64,000 bases of DNA, taken from the NCBI GenBank assembly GCA_029891345.1, contig CM056994.1:220824491-220888490 (forward strand). Reading direction: 5' to 3'. The stretch is from Dryococelus australis (lineage: Eukaryota; Arthropoda; Insecta; Phasmatodea; Phasmatidae). Below, one piece after another: positions 35,690 through 46,596 of the stretch. Position 1 is the first letter of the stretch. Every line of letters begins with the position of its first letter. Below the pieces are notes generated by a model. The model searched no databases, was not told where the DNA came from, and worked only from the letters and a program-made list of their open reading frames with translations. A program made the translations under genes and the position numbers.

Positions 35690-36786
35690 CGAAGTGGTCA
35701 ACCTAATGCTCGGTGGAAAATCTAGGTACCGCAGCAACTGCGAACAGACATTTGCCTTCATCACCATGACCACCCTCAGGCCAGACATCAGGGGACCCGA
35801 GAAACCCTACTAGATATCGGGATTCTCTATCGTTGGGGTGGAATGAGCCGCGACGTCCCGACAGTATGTCAGCAAGTGCGTTATGTGCTGCCGCGGCAAG
35901 CCCTAGCCAGTCCCTCCTCCCACTGCACAACCAAGGAGACCTAAGATGGCGTGGACACATATAGCCTTCGATCTAATAGGACCATACCCAAGGAGCACCA
36001 AGGAAAACCGCTATCTCCTAGTTGTTACCGATCAATTCTCCAGGTGGGTGGAAGTCCTCTCTCTGCCCAGCAAGGAAACAGCATGCATAGAGCGAAAAAT
36101 GGAAGCAGAAATATTTGCATGTTGGGGATACCCGAAGGCGATCCTGACTGACAACGCCAATCAGTTCATGAGTCGCCAATGGCAGTCAGCATACCAGCGA
36201 TGGGGGAGTCAAAACGTGGATGACACCACCATACCACCCCCAGGCCGACCCCACTGAACGTACAAATCAAGAGATCAAGAAATGCCTCCGTATCAGTGTG
36301 GGGAATGATCACAGACACTGGTCTAAACACATTCCCACCATATTGTTTGCCCTACGTTGTCGTTTTAATGAAGTGGTAGACACCAGTCCAAGTACCCTCC
36401 TCTTGGGATAGACCCTATGCCGACCAGGTGACTGGCAGAGGGACAGTGAGCCCACCATCATGCCTGAGCCCGAGTACATCTGGCTAGCCACGTTGGCTTG
36501 CACTACCACTGCCCAGAAAACCTAGGATGAGTATATTCGTAGAAAATAACCACAATGAAAGACAGAGGTACGCGAGTTCAACCTTGGTGAAATTGTGTTA
36601 CTCCGAACACATCCCCTCAGCAAGGCCAGTAATCAGATTAGTCCTGGCCTCGCTGACAAATGGGATGGGCCTTATCGGATTGTAGGCAAACGGGACAATG
36701 TTTACTGGGCCGAAGACGTCAGAGAAAGAATACGGAAGCCCACACGAGGTCAAGTACGTCCGTATCCGGGGACATGCCCCGAGTAG
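35690..36786 (+). pseudogene. Gypsy integrase, decayed
   Basis: The zinc-binding region shows HDHPQARHQGTRETLLDIG and, after a frame change, a Cys pair near 35865-35890. The core shows AFDLIGPYPRSTKENRYLLV (first Asp), AILTDNANQFMSRQW (second Asp) and YHPQADPTERTNQEIKKCLR (Glu). TILFALRCRFNEVVDTSPST and the C-terminal GPYRIVGKRDNVYW (GPY/F-like) follow. All three catalytic residues are present but the frame is interrupted at about 36215-36255, 36410 and 36525. Confidence 0.92.
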
Positions 36787-38010
36787 AGCACACCGATGAC
36801 GTAGGGGAAACACCAGGGGACTCCAGCAGTGAAGATGAACCACAACCCCAAAGGACATCTCCAGAACTCAACTCAGGACTCATGAGCCCGCCTGAAGTAA
36901 GACCCTTTTGCATCAAACGAGCACCCAGCTACGTGCCACCATGTAGACTGGACGGAGAAACATGCCGAGGATGAGTAAGAATAAGATCACTGCCCTCCAC
37001 GCCACGCAGCTACGTGGACAAAATCGCAGCACGACACGACAGAACGATCCAGAACTGCTCCAAAGTGTCATAGTAGAGCCCACGAGACCGTGAAGGCCGC
37101 CAGACCCCCGCTGATCTAGTCGCATCAGTGAAAGGTCGGAAACACCCTTGGTGAGGGGGAGTAGAACCAACCCGGGTGCCTACCCCCTCACCTGGAACAA
37201 CTCTCAAGCTCGAGATCAATAGGCCATTCCACCTTCTAGGAAGGTGACTCGAGCCCCAATGAGGAAGTGTCCACAAACGTCACTAGACCACCTGACAACG
37301 AACTCGCAACGAGCTCACTACCCATCGGCGCCATTGAGGATGACAGGCCCAATCTGCCTCTCACTGAATCAGTCACAGATACAGAAGGCACAGAGACCGT
37401 AGATACCTCAGACTACCCGACACCTGATGCAACTCCCGCAGTTGAGGTCGAGATCCCTCTCCCTCATACTGCCTTGCCACAGGACCTGGATGCCAAGACA
37501 GTCAACGCTTTCAACTACCCGGCCCCACTGCGAGATTCACCACCAATAGCTAAGGTTGAGCGCGGTGATCTACAGCTTTCTGGTGCTACCACTACAGCTG
37601 CAGAGACAGTCGACACCTCCCACTACCCCTCAGCTGGTGCAACCCCCGCAGTGGAGATTGAGAGCCCTCTACCTCCCACTGCCTCGTCGCGGGACCTGGA
37701 CGTCGAGAACATGATGCCCCCAACTACCGAGCCCCATGATGGGATGCTCATGTTGGCAAGGTGGAGAGCGGTCTCCCACCGCAACTCCCTTGCGCTACAA
37801 TAGCAGAGAAACGTCCTGCCCTATGGGTAGGAACCCGTGCTGTCGGGATGGAGGACCTGGGATCACTCCCCCGCACTGCCACTATGTCCCTAGTAGCTGT
37901 GCCCTCACCCTCTGATCCGACTGAAGCATACACCAAGATGCCACGTGCCGAGCCTTGACACCACCTCGTACATGTGGCCATAGCCGCTGCACACCGAGCT
38001 ACGCCCAAGA
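36787..38010 (+). pseudogene. Proline-rich third ORF of the Gypsy element
   Basis: About 400 codons lie between integrase and the 3' untranslated region. I do not recognise a domain. The longest open part (37267-37803) has two copies of a 60-65-residue module, each reading ETVDTS.YP, ATPAVE.E.PLP.TA and a DL block (QDLDAKTVN and RDLDVENMM). The segment is rich in Pro, Thr, Glu and Asp, has no predicted signal peptide or membrane helix by eye, and so does not look like an env. Related pieces at 23296-23990 and 29577-29901 show it belongs to the element rather than to the host. Confidence 0.55.
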
Positions 38011-39180
38011 GAAAGGCCAGCTAAACCTGCACCCACCAAACCAAGTACATGAAAGTGCGATGAAGAAAGTGTACACACGTAAACACAAGACAGGACTCAT
38101 TACAGACCTGCAAAGTGTAATATAAACTAGCCACCAGTTAAAAACAGTGAAACCGGGGAACATTCACAATTTACACTATATTTGAATAAAGTGTGTATCA
38201 GCAAAAGTGGATACCCAAGCTGTCATTAAGCAGGGAAAGCAAAGAAGCCAGTGAGGTAGAAGTAAATAAATAGTTATTCGACACTTGAATAGGTGTGAAC
38301 AGTACTTGTGATAAAAACAGTCACTATGCTATCAGTGATAAAAACAGAACAGTATTATATACACGTCTTTCTCCTTACCAGCGATAAAGGTTCCGAATAA
38401 TTAGCAACCGACATCCCACGTAATTACGTAGACTTACTTAGAGACACTCACCACAATGCCGGTAATTTCTATGAACGTATCACGTATAGACACTCACCAC
38501 AGTGCATGTGACAGGAGAAGACAGAGCCTTGCATAGTTTACATGTTAGATTTAGACTTCGTTCACAGGACTCTTAGCTAATTTTAGATTTTTATAATAAT
38601 GTAATGTGTAGGTACACAACTAAATGATTTCATACATTTTACAGTGCTATGTGAAGATGTAACTACAAGAAGAATGCCATTTCGCAGGGCTGTGTGTTTT
38701 CCTAATACGTTTTCTTCTACCTTTTCTGGTGTATTTGCGTTGAACATTCTATGAACTTATCAATAACTGGTAAGACAGATGGGCTACAGACAGGTACAGG
38801 AGGAAGTTAGCTTTTTAATATTATGTCTGGATGTGTAGGTAAACGTGTATATATAGTTATGAGTTTTTTAAAGAGTATGTGTGAGAGGCACCTACAAGAA
38901 AGAATGCAGTTTTGCAGGACTGTCTCTTTATGCTGTACTTTAGATTTCTCATTATTTGCTAGTGTTTATGTATGTTTGCAATAATTGTGCACCAACAAAG
39001 AATCGAACCTGAACTATGAACCACAGAGCTCCCTTCACTATGGTGATACTCGGTGCCAGGTATATTAAATTCAATTTATTAAAGTGTTTTATGCATGTAT
39101 TTAGCATCACCTCAGTGTGCCAATTGCTGCAATTTTCATGCATGTTATTGAAGGGTACTCACATTGTGTCGTATAACCCA
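38011..39180 (+). other. 3' untranslated region of the Gypsy element
   Basis: No coding sequence. It shares blocks with 30100-31149 (GGACTCATTACAGACC against GGACTCGTTATAGACC; two copies of a CTACAAGAA(A)GAATGC block near 38660 and 38890). It is therefore element sequence rather than unique intron. Confidence 0.6.
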
Positions 39181-39882
39181 CTAACCCAGGTGCTGGAAGG
39201 CCTGAGGTTGGCAAACTTTAAAACCTGTAACACGTAACTGTTCAGCTTGCTGTAAGAACCCAGAGGTTGCTTCAGAAAGATTTTCCTTTACTTTTATAAC
39301 ACTACAGCAACATCCAGGATAGTTAGTGACGTTTTTTCTCCGCCTTCCGCAATTAAGGTTTGATCATACTTTAATATAATCCTGTCGTCATTTTTAGTGT
39401 TTTCTCTTTCAAGTTTTATGTATGTATTCTCTTGTAAATAACCACAACAATATGTTGACTTTTGTGGCGACATGCAGTAAATGAAGTAGGGTGTTCGGAC
39501 ACCCGGTACACTGCATCACTCCCGACACTAATCCTCACCACAGGGGGGTGGGGGAACACCCATTAACACCGTGCAGCGTTCCGCTTCGCCAGGGCAAGGG
39601 GAAGAGAGAGAAAGCCCGCCCGAAGAGAAAGACAGAACAACCGGCCGGCGTGCCACGCGCCCGGCACTTTCCAGCCGCCTCGAAGCACAGAGCAGGCGCT
39701 GATACAGTGGTCAAGCAGCCTGACACCAAGGGTCCCGCCTACCTAATTTCAAATTTATTTCTTCTTCTACATTACTACTCCTGCCTAGAACTTCAAGATA
39801 AGAGGGCCTATGCTATTCTCCGCCGAACCTAAACGATGAGTCTTCATAGCAAAAAAAGGGGAGGGGGGGAAGGCAAATTGAA
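39181..39882 (+). repeat. U3-like block upstream of unit B
   Basis: This block matches 41891-42470 upstream of unit C's TATA box. Shared parts include AACCCAGGTGCTGGAAGGCC/AACCCAGGTATTGAAGGGCC, GTTCAGCTTGCTG/ATTTAGCTTGCTG, GAAAGATTTTCC, CTCCGCCTTCCG/CCCCGCCTTCCG, GGACACCCGGTACAC/GGACACCCGATACAC and AGAGAGAAAG. In C it runs on into a TATA box; here unit B starts instead. Confidence 0.65.
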
Positions 39883-41200
39883 CCATGCCGCTTATACCAA
39901 TTATCTACAACGATTACGAATCATCTCATTACAACCCTAGTGTACTACTTCTACACACGTGAGATTCAAACTCCACGCCATCTCTCATATTTAAGTAACA
40001 GTCTGCCACAAACCTGGAGGGCGGCCGGACACGTGGATACGAGGGGTTGCAATGACAGCAAGTGATCCACCTCCCCCCTCCCCCGCACTGAGAGCCAACA
40101 AGCAATCAACCGCTTCGGAGCATGCCCGAATACCACCGAAGATATGCGAAGGCTGAGAGATAACCTCCACTCCGGCCTTGCAGCAGAGGGACGTTACACG
40201 CATTCCCCCATGGCCGCCGCGACACACGCAACACTGAATATATAAGTCCGCGCACGGCGGACCTCGAGAGTTGTTCCTCCAGTCTTCTCCGAGCACCTGG
40301 GTGCTGGAGCCTAGTACTACTGCTAGATCTTCAACAGCCTATCCAGAGGCTGTCACCAACGACTCAACAGTCTTCAGCAGCCACCAGAGGCTGCCATCCT
40401 TGATGTCAGCGTTAGAGCTCTGCAGCACCGCTACCGGACGCTCCTGCGCCGCCAATCACCAATAGCTACCAGAAGCTTTCTGTACCTACCAGATATACGA
40501 CATGCAACTTCTTTGTCTCCTACAGACACCCCGCTTAGAGTTAGGTTTGTATTAAGTAATTTTCGACAGTTTGTATTTCACTTCCCCAACTAGCCTAGGA
40601 CCAGGTCACCTACACCTGGCTGCCATAGGATTACTACCCAACCACCGGTCTTCTTGGCAGAAGAGCACGTGTCACCATGTTTAATAAGCTCTTAATAAAC
40701 ATGGCTTTGTTTCTCTTACCTGCGAGCCTCATTCATAGAGGACTTTGAAGCCAACTGCTGGGAGGACCTATAGCCGAGTACCGCCGACCGGAAACTGGAA
40801 GTTATTATTACTACGAATTAGCTACAACTGGAGACTCCCCCTCCGGTGGCTCCAAGTTGAATATACACATATTAGACGGCCATCAATTTTATTCCTACCA
40901 AGTATACAGGTACTGGAGGAGTGGAATAGAGGAGCCCCGACCACTAGTAACACTTCTCAACTAGGGAGAGACAGTACATCTGAGTTGTATCCGTACCGGA
41001 GCACCTGGGTGCTGGCGGGGCTATTTGGTAAGGTGCTATGGCCTGGCCTTGGTTGGGATCGCACAACCAGTAATAGTCTTGGCAACCCATACGCCTCCAA
41101 TGCTTCTGATCAATTTGTAATCATGGGGGATCTTCTGAAGCGCCGGAGCGTGCGTTGACAAACTGTTACCAGGCAACACTAATCTAGGGCTATCCGTGTC
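39883..41200 (+). mobile_element. LTR-like unit B
   Basis: Close copy of unit A in the same orientation. It starts ATGCCGCTTATACCAATTAT, has TATATAAG at 40239-40246, hairpins at 40292-40305 and 41000-41013, and AATAAA at 40694-40699. Similarity to A ends at GGGCTATCCGTGT (41200), about 60 bp before A's right inverted terminus, so B is truncated or joined to other sequence there. It lies downstream of the gag-pol and third ORF in the place of a 3' LTR. Confidence 0.75.
40239..40246 (+). promoter_or_regulatory. TATA box of unit B
   Basis: TATATAAG at the same place as in A. The downstream TTGTTCCT.CAGTCTTCTCCG and hairpin are conserved with A. Confidence 0.65.
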
Positions 41201-41890
41201 GGTGGTGCTCGATTCAAGGTCCTCAGTAGCTAAACCCACTCTATGCCATTTATTTATGTTGAGACACGGCACAAGGAGTGTGGAGCTAAGAGTAGTGCGC
41301 CTTGCTGCGAGGCAGCTGGCTGATCTCGTACTATTTATAGCTAGTCGACGAGCCGAACGAGATTGTGCCGCCTTATTCCGATCACTGGCACAACCTACAT
41401 CTATTGTAATCAATCCAGCTTCTTTCCTGTCAGCACCGCTGCGCACACATCCGACCTGCCATCCAATTGTAAGAGGGTTAATTAATTAGACATAGAACCA
41501 GTTGGGCACCTCAAATAGTAACTTCTGGAGCAGAGCCTCAGCGAACTGGAACGGCGATTTCTGTGTTGTATCACGTCGTACCCTCGCTACAGCTCGAGTC
41601 GAAGGCGAATGAATCAATCGGCTGTATCCAGCTACCCCTCCCTCGCAAGACGACAAGTTACCTACCGCTAGCACTTCCCGCCCGTCCTCAACTATGACCA
41701 GCACCGATAGGAGTCGTAAGACTGATCAATCGAAGGTACTCGTGAATCATAAATTAGATAACTTTGTTCTATCGCATAAGGCCACGTGCCTGACCACTAT
41801 ATCTAGCTGCAAATAGGAGTAAGTCAACCTGTAAGCACAACCGACCGAAGTGCAACCAAAGCCACACAACTGTGATCCAACCCTAGCTAA
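41201..41890. other. Unrecognised sequence between units B and C
   Basis: GC content is like that of the LTR units, so it is probably retrotransposon sequence. The open frame 41196-41489 has LDSRSSV near its start, faintly like a protease loop, but nothing else supports this. No second copy in the window. Confidence 0.35.
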
Positions 41891-43340
41891 TCGGACATGT
41901 GTCAACCCAGGTATTGAAGGGCCTGTGGTCGGACACCTCACAATCTGTCACACGTGTAACTATTTAGCTTGCTGACAGACACAAAGGTTCCCTGGAAAGA
42001 TTTTCCCTTTTCTTTCTTAACTCACTGCAGCAAGCTTCAGGATAGTAGTGGCTTTTCCCCGCCTTCCGTGAGTAAGGCTTGTACATATTATAATTATTCT
42101 CACTTTATTCAACTCGTTTTGACGTGCTATTATTTTCAGTAATTTTTTTTTCAGGTTTTATGTACGATTTCCTTGTAATACCCACCAGCACTATGCTGGT
42201 TTTTGACAATGGCACACATACAAAATGTAGGCCAGTGGGACACCCGATACACGCGGCTTCCTAACCCAGTAATCTTTGCATACGGGGGAAATACACACAC
42301 TCGTCGTATCAGCAAAGCCAGACAACCAGGGTGAGGGGCAGAGAAGGACGCCCACCAGCAAGAGAGAGAAAGACTCAAGGTCACCAGCCGGTCGACATCA
42401 CTCCATGTCTCTCATGTTTTGCTTCACTGGCCGGCCGCCCAGAAACTGCGCTGGTAGCCTACAAGCTTCCACTATATAAGTCCGGATGCCGCCGGGCACA
42501 AGCAGTCATTCTTGTTCCATCTCTTGCATTATCCCACAGCACTGCTGCCAGTGCTGGGACCGCTTGAGATCTTCGAAGCATTGAGTACGCCCTCTGTAGC
42601 TACTTCACCATCGACAATTAGTCAACCCGACAACCAGCAAACATGCTTACCAACATGTTAAATTCATTTTGTCTCCTAAAGACATAATCTTTAGACAGTT
42701 TAGTAGTATTATATATTTTCTCGTTAAGCTCTTTCTTTCCCATTCTCCATTAGAATCAGGTTGCCTACACCTTGCAGCGTAGTAATCTTCAGCACTTAAT
42801 TGCCTGGAAAGAGGTAGCATGCATCGCATGTTTATAGACATTTTAATAAACATACTGTTGTTTCCTATTTCTCAGCTTTTCTTTATTAGAGTATGTCTGT
42901 TTACCCACTAAATACAGGTTGCTACGTACACCTTTGACGAGAACTGGAGAATTTATAACTACCGAATTAACTTCAGCCACGGGCGCCCTTCAGGGGTCCG
43001 CCATATTTTCACACACCCATTAGACGGCCATCTGTTGCTGCCCAAACTACCACAGCATTGCTTCCAGTGCCGGTGTGGAGGATCAGAGGAGCCATGACCA
43101 CTAGCAACACCTTCACCCAGAGAGGGGCGATAGTCTCAAGTTATTGCCTTATTCCACAGCACTGCTTCCAGTGCCGGGATATACTGTGGCTTGAGATCTG
43201 CCATCCATTCCTGTGTGGACGCACATCCAGTGGCTGCATTGGTGACCCAAACAGCTCCACATCTCTGATCAGCCCACATAGCATGGGGGATCAGAACAGA
43301 CTTTATAAACTGGTCAGCAAGTTAAAACTGCACATACACT
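41891..43340 (+). mobile_element. LTR-like unit C, diverged
   Basis: A diverged relative of A and B. The upstream U3-like part matches 39181-39882. TATATAAG is at 42473-42480, a perfect 8-bp hairpin with a 4-nt loop at 42537-42556, TTTGTCTCCTAAAGACAT near 42670 (A has CTTTGTCTCCTACAGACAT), AATAAA at 42845-42850, and GAGGAGCCATGACCACTAGC near 43085 (A has GAGGAGCCCCGACCACTAGC). Two more hairpins lie at 43055-43070 and 43159-43174. Boundaries are approximate. Confidence 0.65.
42473..42480 (+). promoter_or_regulatory. TATA box of unit C
   Basis: ACTATATAAGTC here equals ACTATATAAGTC in unit A, although the sequences on either side have diverged. Confidence 0.65.
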
Positions 43341-44844
43341 ATAACTTGTGTTCAGTATTTGAGTCAAGATGTACCCAGTAACCTGTGAGTGGAGGCTTAA
43401 TGCTTTTCAGCCAAAGGCACAGCCACAGGCATATGAAGTGACACACAGCGTTTCTTGCCACCAGACAGTTGAGTGCATTTCCTTAGCCTACACCGGAAAG
43501 GCAGGCGGAAGGGAACAGCACCGCCCAACTCAGGCACCAGTCAGTATTGACTGCTCCAGTTGTGGTGTTATTCCTTTCTCCGTGCATACGAATTCACATG
43601 TCATGCCATCCTGTGTTAAGAGGATTGTTGACTGGTACTGAAGTGAGATTCGGTTGAGATAACCTCCACTTCTAGACAAACGAATCTCATCAGTGGAACC
43701 GCAACCACTGCGTGAACCCGGCTCGTTACGACTGGACCAAGTACACCACCAACACTGCACCAAAGAAGTAGGAGTAATTGAGTACTAGCCAACACTCCTC
43801 ACCTCTCGTCGGCTAGCTAACTCAATCACCCCCTAATTGGTCTAGCGGACAGAGTCCTCGACTGTTGTGACTATTAACTTAGCCAGCCATGCATCAAGAG
43901 GTAATACCTTTCCTATTGCTAGGATACTAAGACCCTGGTGTGGAGCAAGCAGGAGACCTGGTTTTACTAACTGTACAAACCATAGAGTAGGACATCAGAT
44001 CCCCTTCTGTAATCTGTACATTGTGTACTTTCGACGGCCACTATGGACTTCAGTGTATAGAAAGGTAGAGCCATAACTACTAGGTACACAGCCAAGAGGG
44101 GCAGGATAGCCATGCAAGGTTTTAATGTTGCTGGAGTGCCGACGGTACTGGCAGGAGTACTTGCCTGGGATTGGAGACCCGACCATTGTTGGATCACACC
44201 CAGCAGTAGTAGGAAGATGGCCCATACAACTCACTGCTCCAGGTTCGTGCGCCAGTGGTGCAGGACTTATTAGAGCTCAAGGTTCGCTCCGTCCACTACT
44301 GCTGGTTTTACACTTACCTAGGGCACATAACCAGAGATATTTAAGTATCAACTCTGTCTCTATACCATTTGGGAAAGGCACGGTGCTCGAAGGGAGGAGC
44401 AAAAGACCAAGTTCATTGCTGCTAAGCAAGTGGATGCCAGTAACCATTGCTTGTGCCCTGGTAACAGGTACGGATGGATACTAGGCCAGGAATAACCAAC
44501 CCATTCATAGGCAGCAGCGAAGCCGCAGAGTGGAGTCGAAGTATCATACCATCCTGTATGGTAATTCATCGTCCAGCACTGCGAAGGAGACAACTGGTAT
44601 CAGATGATCCACTGCTTCATTGGAGCCAAAGAAGCAGGTACGTCAATATCTTGGTAAGTCTGTGCTACTGAAATGGGCTAGAGTAACAGTAAGGCATATT
44701 GTGGTACCATCCACGCCCGATTTTGTGTCAAGTCGCCTATATGACCAGTGTTAACATCCAGTAGGAAACCACCTCAGAGTAAATAATCTGTTATAACTAG
44801 AGCGCGCCTGACCTAGCACTAATCAAAACCGCATTGACCAACGA
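43341..44844. other. Retrotransposon-like sequence without clear genes
   Basis: No gene recognised. 43920-44110 shares blocks with units D and E (AGCAGGAGACCTGGTTTT against AGCAGGAGACCGGGTTTT at 17174; GTAGAGCCATAACTACTAGG against GTAGAGCCATGACACTAGG), so part is a rearranged D/E relative. The open frame 43369-43641 has several Cys and His but no known spacing. Confidence 0.4.
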
Positions 44845-46545
44845 TGCATGACATTTTTCATAAATATTAATAAACAACTGCTACTCATCTGTGCAACTAC
44901 ATCACTAGCAGCTGTCTACAGAGTTGAGTTATACCCAGCGCCGACTGCAAGATTGTTGTATCTACTGGTCCGGGACAGACGTCCCAATAATAAAGATAAT
45001 TTCGCCTGATGAGCCACCGGAACCATGCAAGAAGTCCGGGGCTAGTACAGCAGATTGCTGCGGGATGCAGTCACAAGCAAGATGCCTAGATCCCACCGCT
45101 CTTCACTATGCCACTTGCACCAAGGATCTAGGCACTGGGCTTAGACCTGCTAACTCTCTCACCAGATGCCCTATGCCCGTGAAGGAAGGGATGGCCAAGG
45201 AGTATAAAAGGAGATGCACCCCAGCCTCCGGATCATTAATTTTGCTTCAGTTCTCGATCAAGTCTTCAATTTCTCTCCTATGCTCTAACTGTGCAAGCAA
45301 TTGGTGCCCAGGCCCACACCTCTCCAGTATAATTCACCACTTCCTCATGGGGTGAAGATCCTCTCCTACCTGCACCTAAGGAAGACTCTGCGGTGTCCAC
45401 AGCAGCACACTGAAATACGTTCTGTCCCTTATGGATAACAGAGTGGAGCTCATCCCAAGGAATTAACATGTTACATGTACCAGCTACTGCCTACTCCCGT
45501 AGCTTTACACAGGGCGCCTACCCCTGTTAACGCTAGGGTGTTACCTTCTGCCAAGCCCGAGTAGATTATGAGGTAGTACTTCCACCATCTTTGTTTATTT
45601 CCTTCTCTGTAAATAAACACTGATCTTAACTGACCTTTTGAGTATCATGCCGACATCCTTCCTCTTGTAATCATCGGAGCTGATGGAACCAGCAGGAAAC
45701 CAGGTTTAATCATACCGAACATACACTTACAACACACTAGAACATCCTTGGAGGGCCATCCATTCTCTGCCCTGTGCAGTGAACATTAGAGCCACGATAC
45801 TAGGATACCGTCCCCTGGAAGTTGGCTTGCTGCCTTGAAGTTGCCCCCACCTCACCACTCACTTAGTTGTGCTCAGGAGGGGAATTTCTTAGAGTCTAGG
45901 GGGACTAGTCACCACTGGACACTCACCTCACCAATATTGAAGGGCCACCTGTTCCTTACAACTAGGTGGGAGGAATGGTAGAGCCACGACACTAGGTACG
46001 CTCCTGGTGGGATTGACTTGTCGGCTAGGGTGAACTTCTCTCACTGCTCCCTTCATGGTGCCGAGAGGGTTACACTCTGGTGCAGCAGATACCAACCCCA
46101 TTGGCACAACACCGTGCGGTTCCTACAACCAAAACTTGCAGCTCGAGTCTCCCATCTCTGGTGGGGAAGTTACGAGTGTGGTGCGGTGTTGGCTGTAGCA
46201 ATTGGCACCTACACTGTACTCTTAACACATTGACTGCCTAACTCTAGCAGACCCGATATAAGGATAGAACGAGAATGCCACCAGGGCAGTGGGAACCGGG
46301 TCAGGAAAACTACCCGCAGGATAGGCACACCGTCCCACTGTACCACCACCTAAGCCTGCACCTCGTAGGGTGAAACTATCCGCGCTAGACTTTGTGCCAA
46401 GTCGATGGCCTACTAGGCCAGTACTGTACTCCAGTCGACCACCAGTGCCTCAAGATGAGTAACCACCCAGAGACGTGACTCGCCTAGAGTCGAGTAAGTA
46501 ACCCAGAGACAAGGGCAGCTAATCAGCCGGGTCTGTCACGTGTCA
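44845..46545 (+). mobile_element. LTR-like unit D (about 1.70 kb)
   Basis: Diverged copy of unit E in the same orientation. It starts TGCATGAC and ends near GTCACGTGTCA. Shared landmarks include CGACTGCAAGATTGTTGTATC (cf. E), CTGATGAGCCACCG, AGATCC/TAGATCCCACC, TATAAAAG (45203-45210), AATAAA (45612-45617), and a two-copy repeat starting at 45750 and 45939. No gag or pol neighbours it. Confidence 0.65.
45203..45210 (+). promoter_or_regulatory. TATA box of unit D
   Basis: TATAAAAG, aligned with TATATAAG of unit E; CACCCCAGCCTCC follows in D and CATCCCAGCCTCC in E. Confidence 0.6.
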
Positions 46546-46596
46546 ATCCAAACTATCACTACCAGCAACCGCAGTTTCCATTAATCTAAATTAGTA

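Noticed and set aside
36787..38010. An envelope gene downstream of pol
   Set aside because: No signal peptide, Cys pattern, cleavage site or membrane segment is visible; the region is proline-rich with repeated modules.
41196..41489. A retroviral-type protease (LDSRSSV)
   Set aside because: The catalytic Gly is replaced by Arg, and no flap or downstream reverse transcriptase follows. One short match is not enough.
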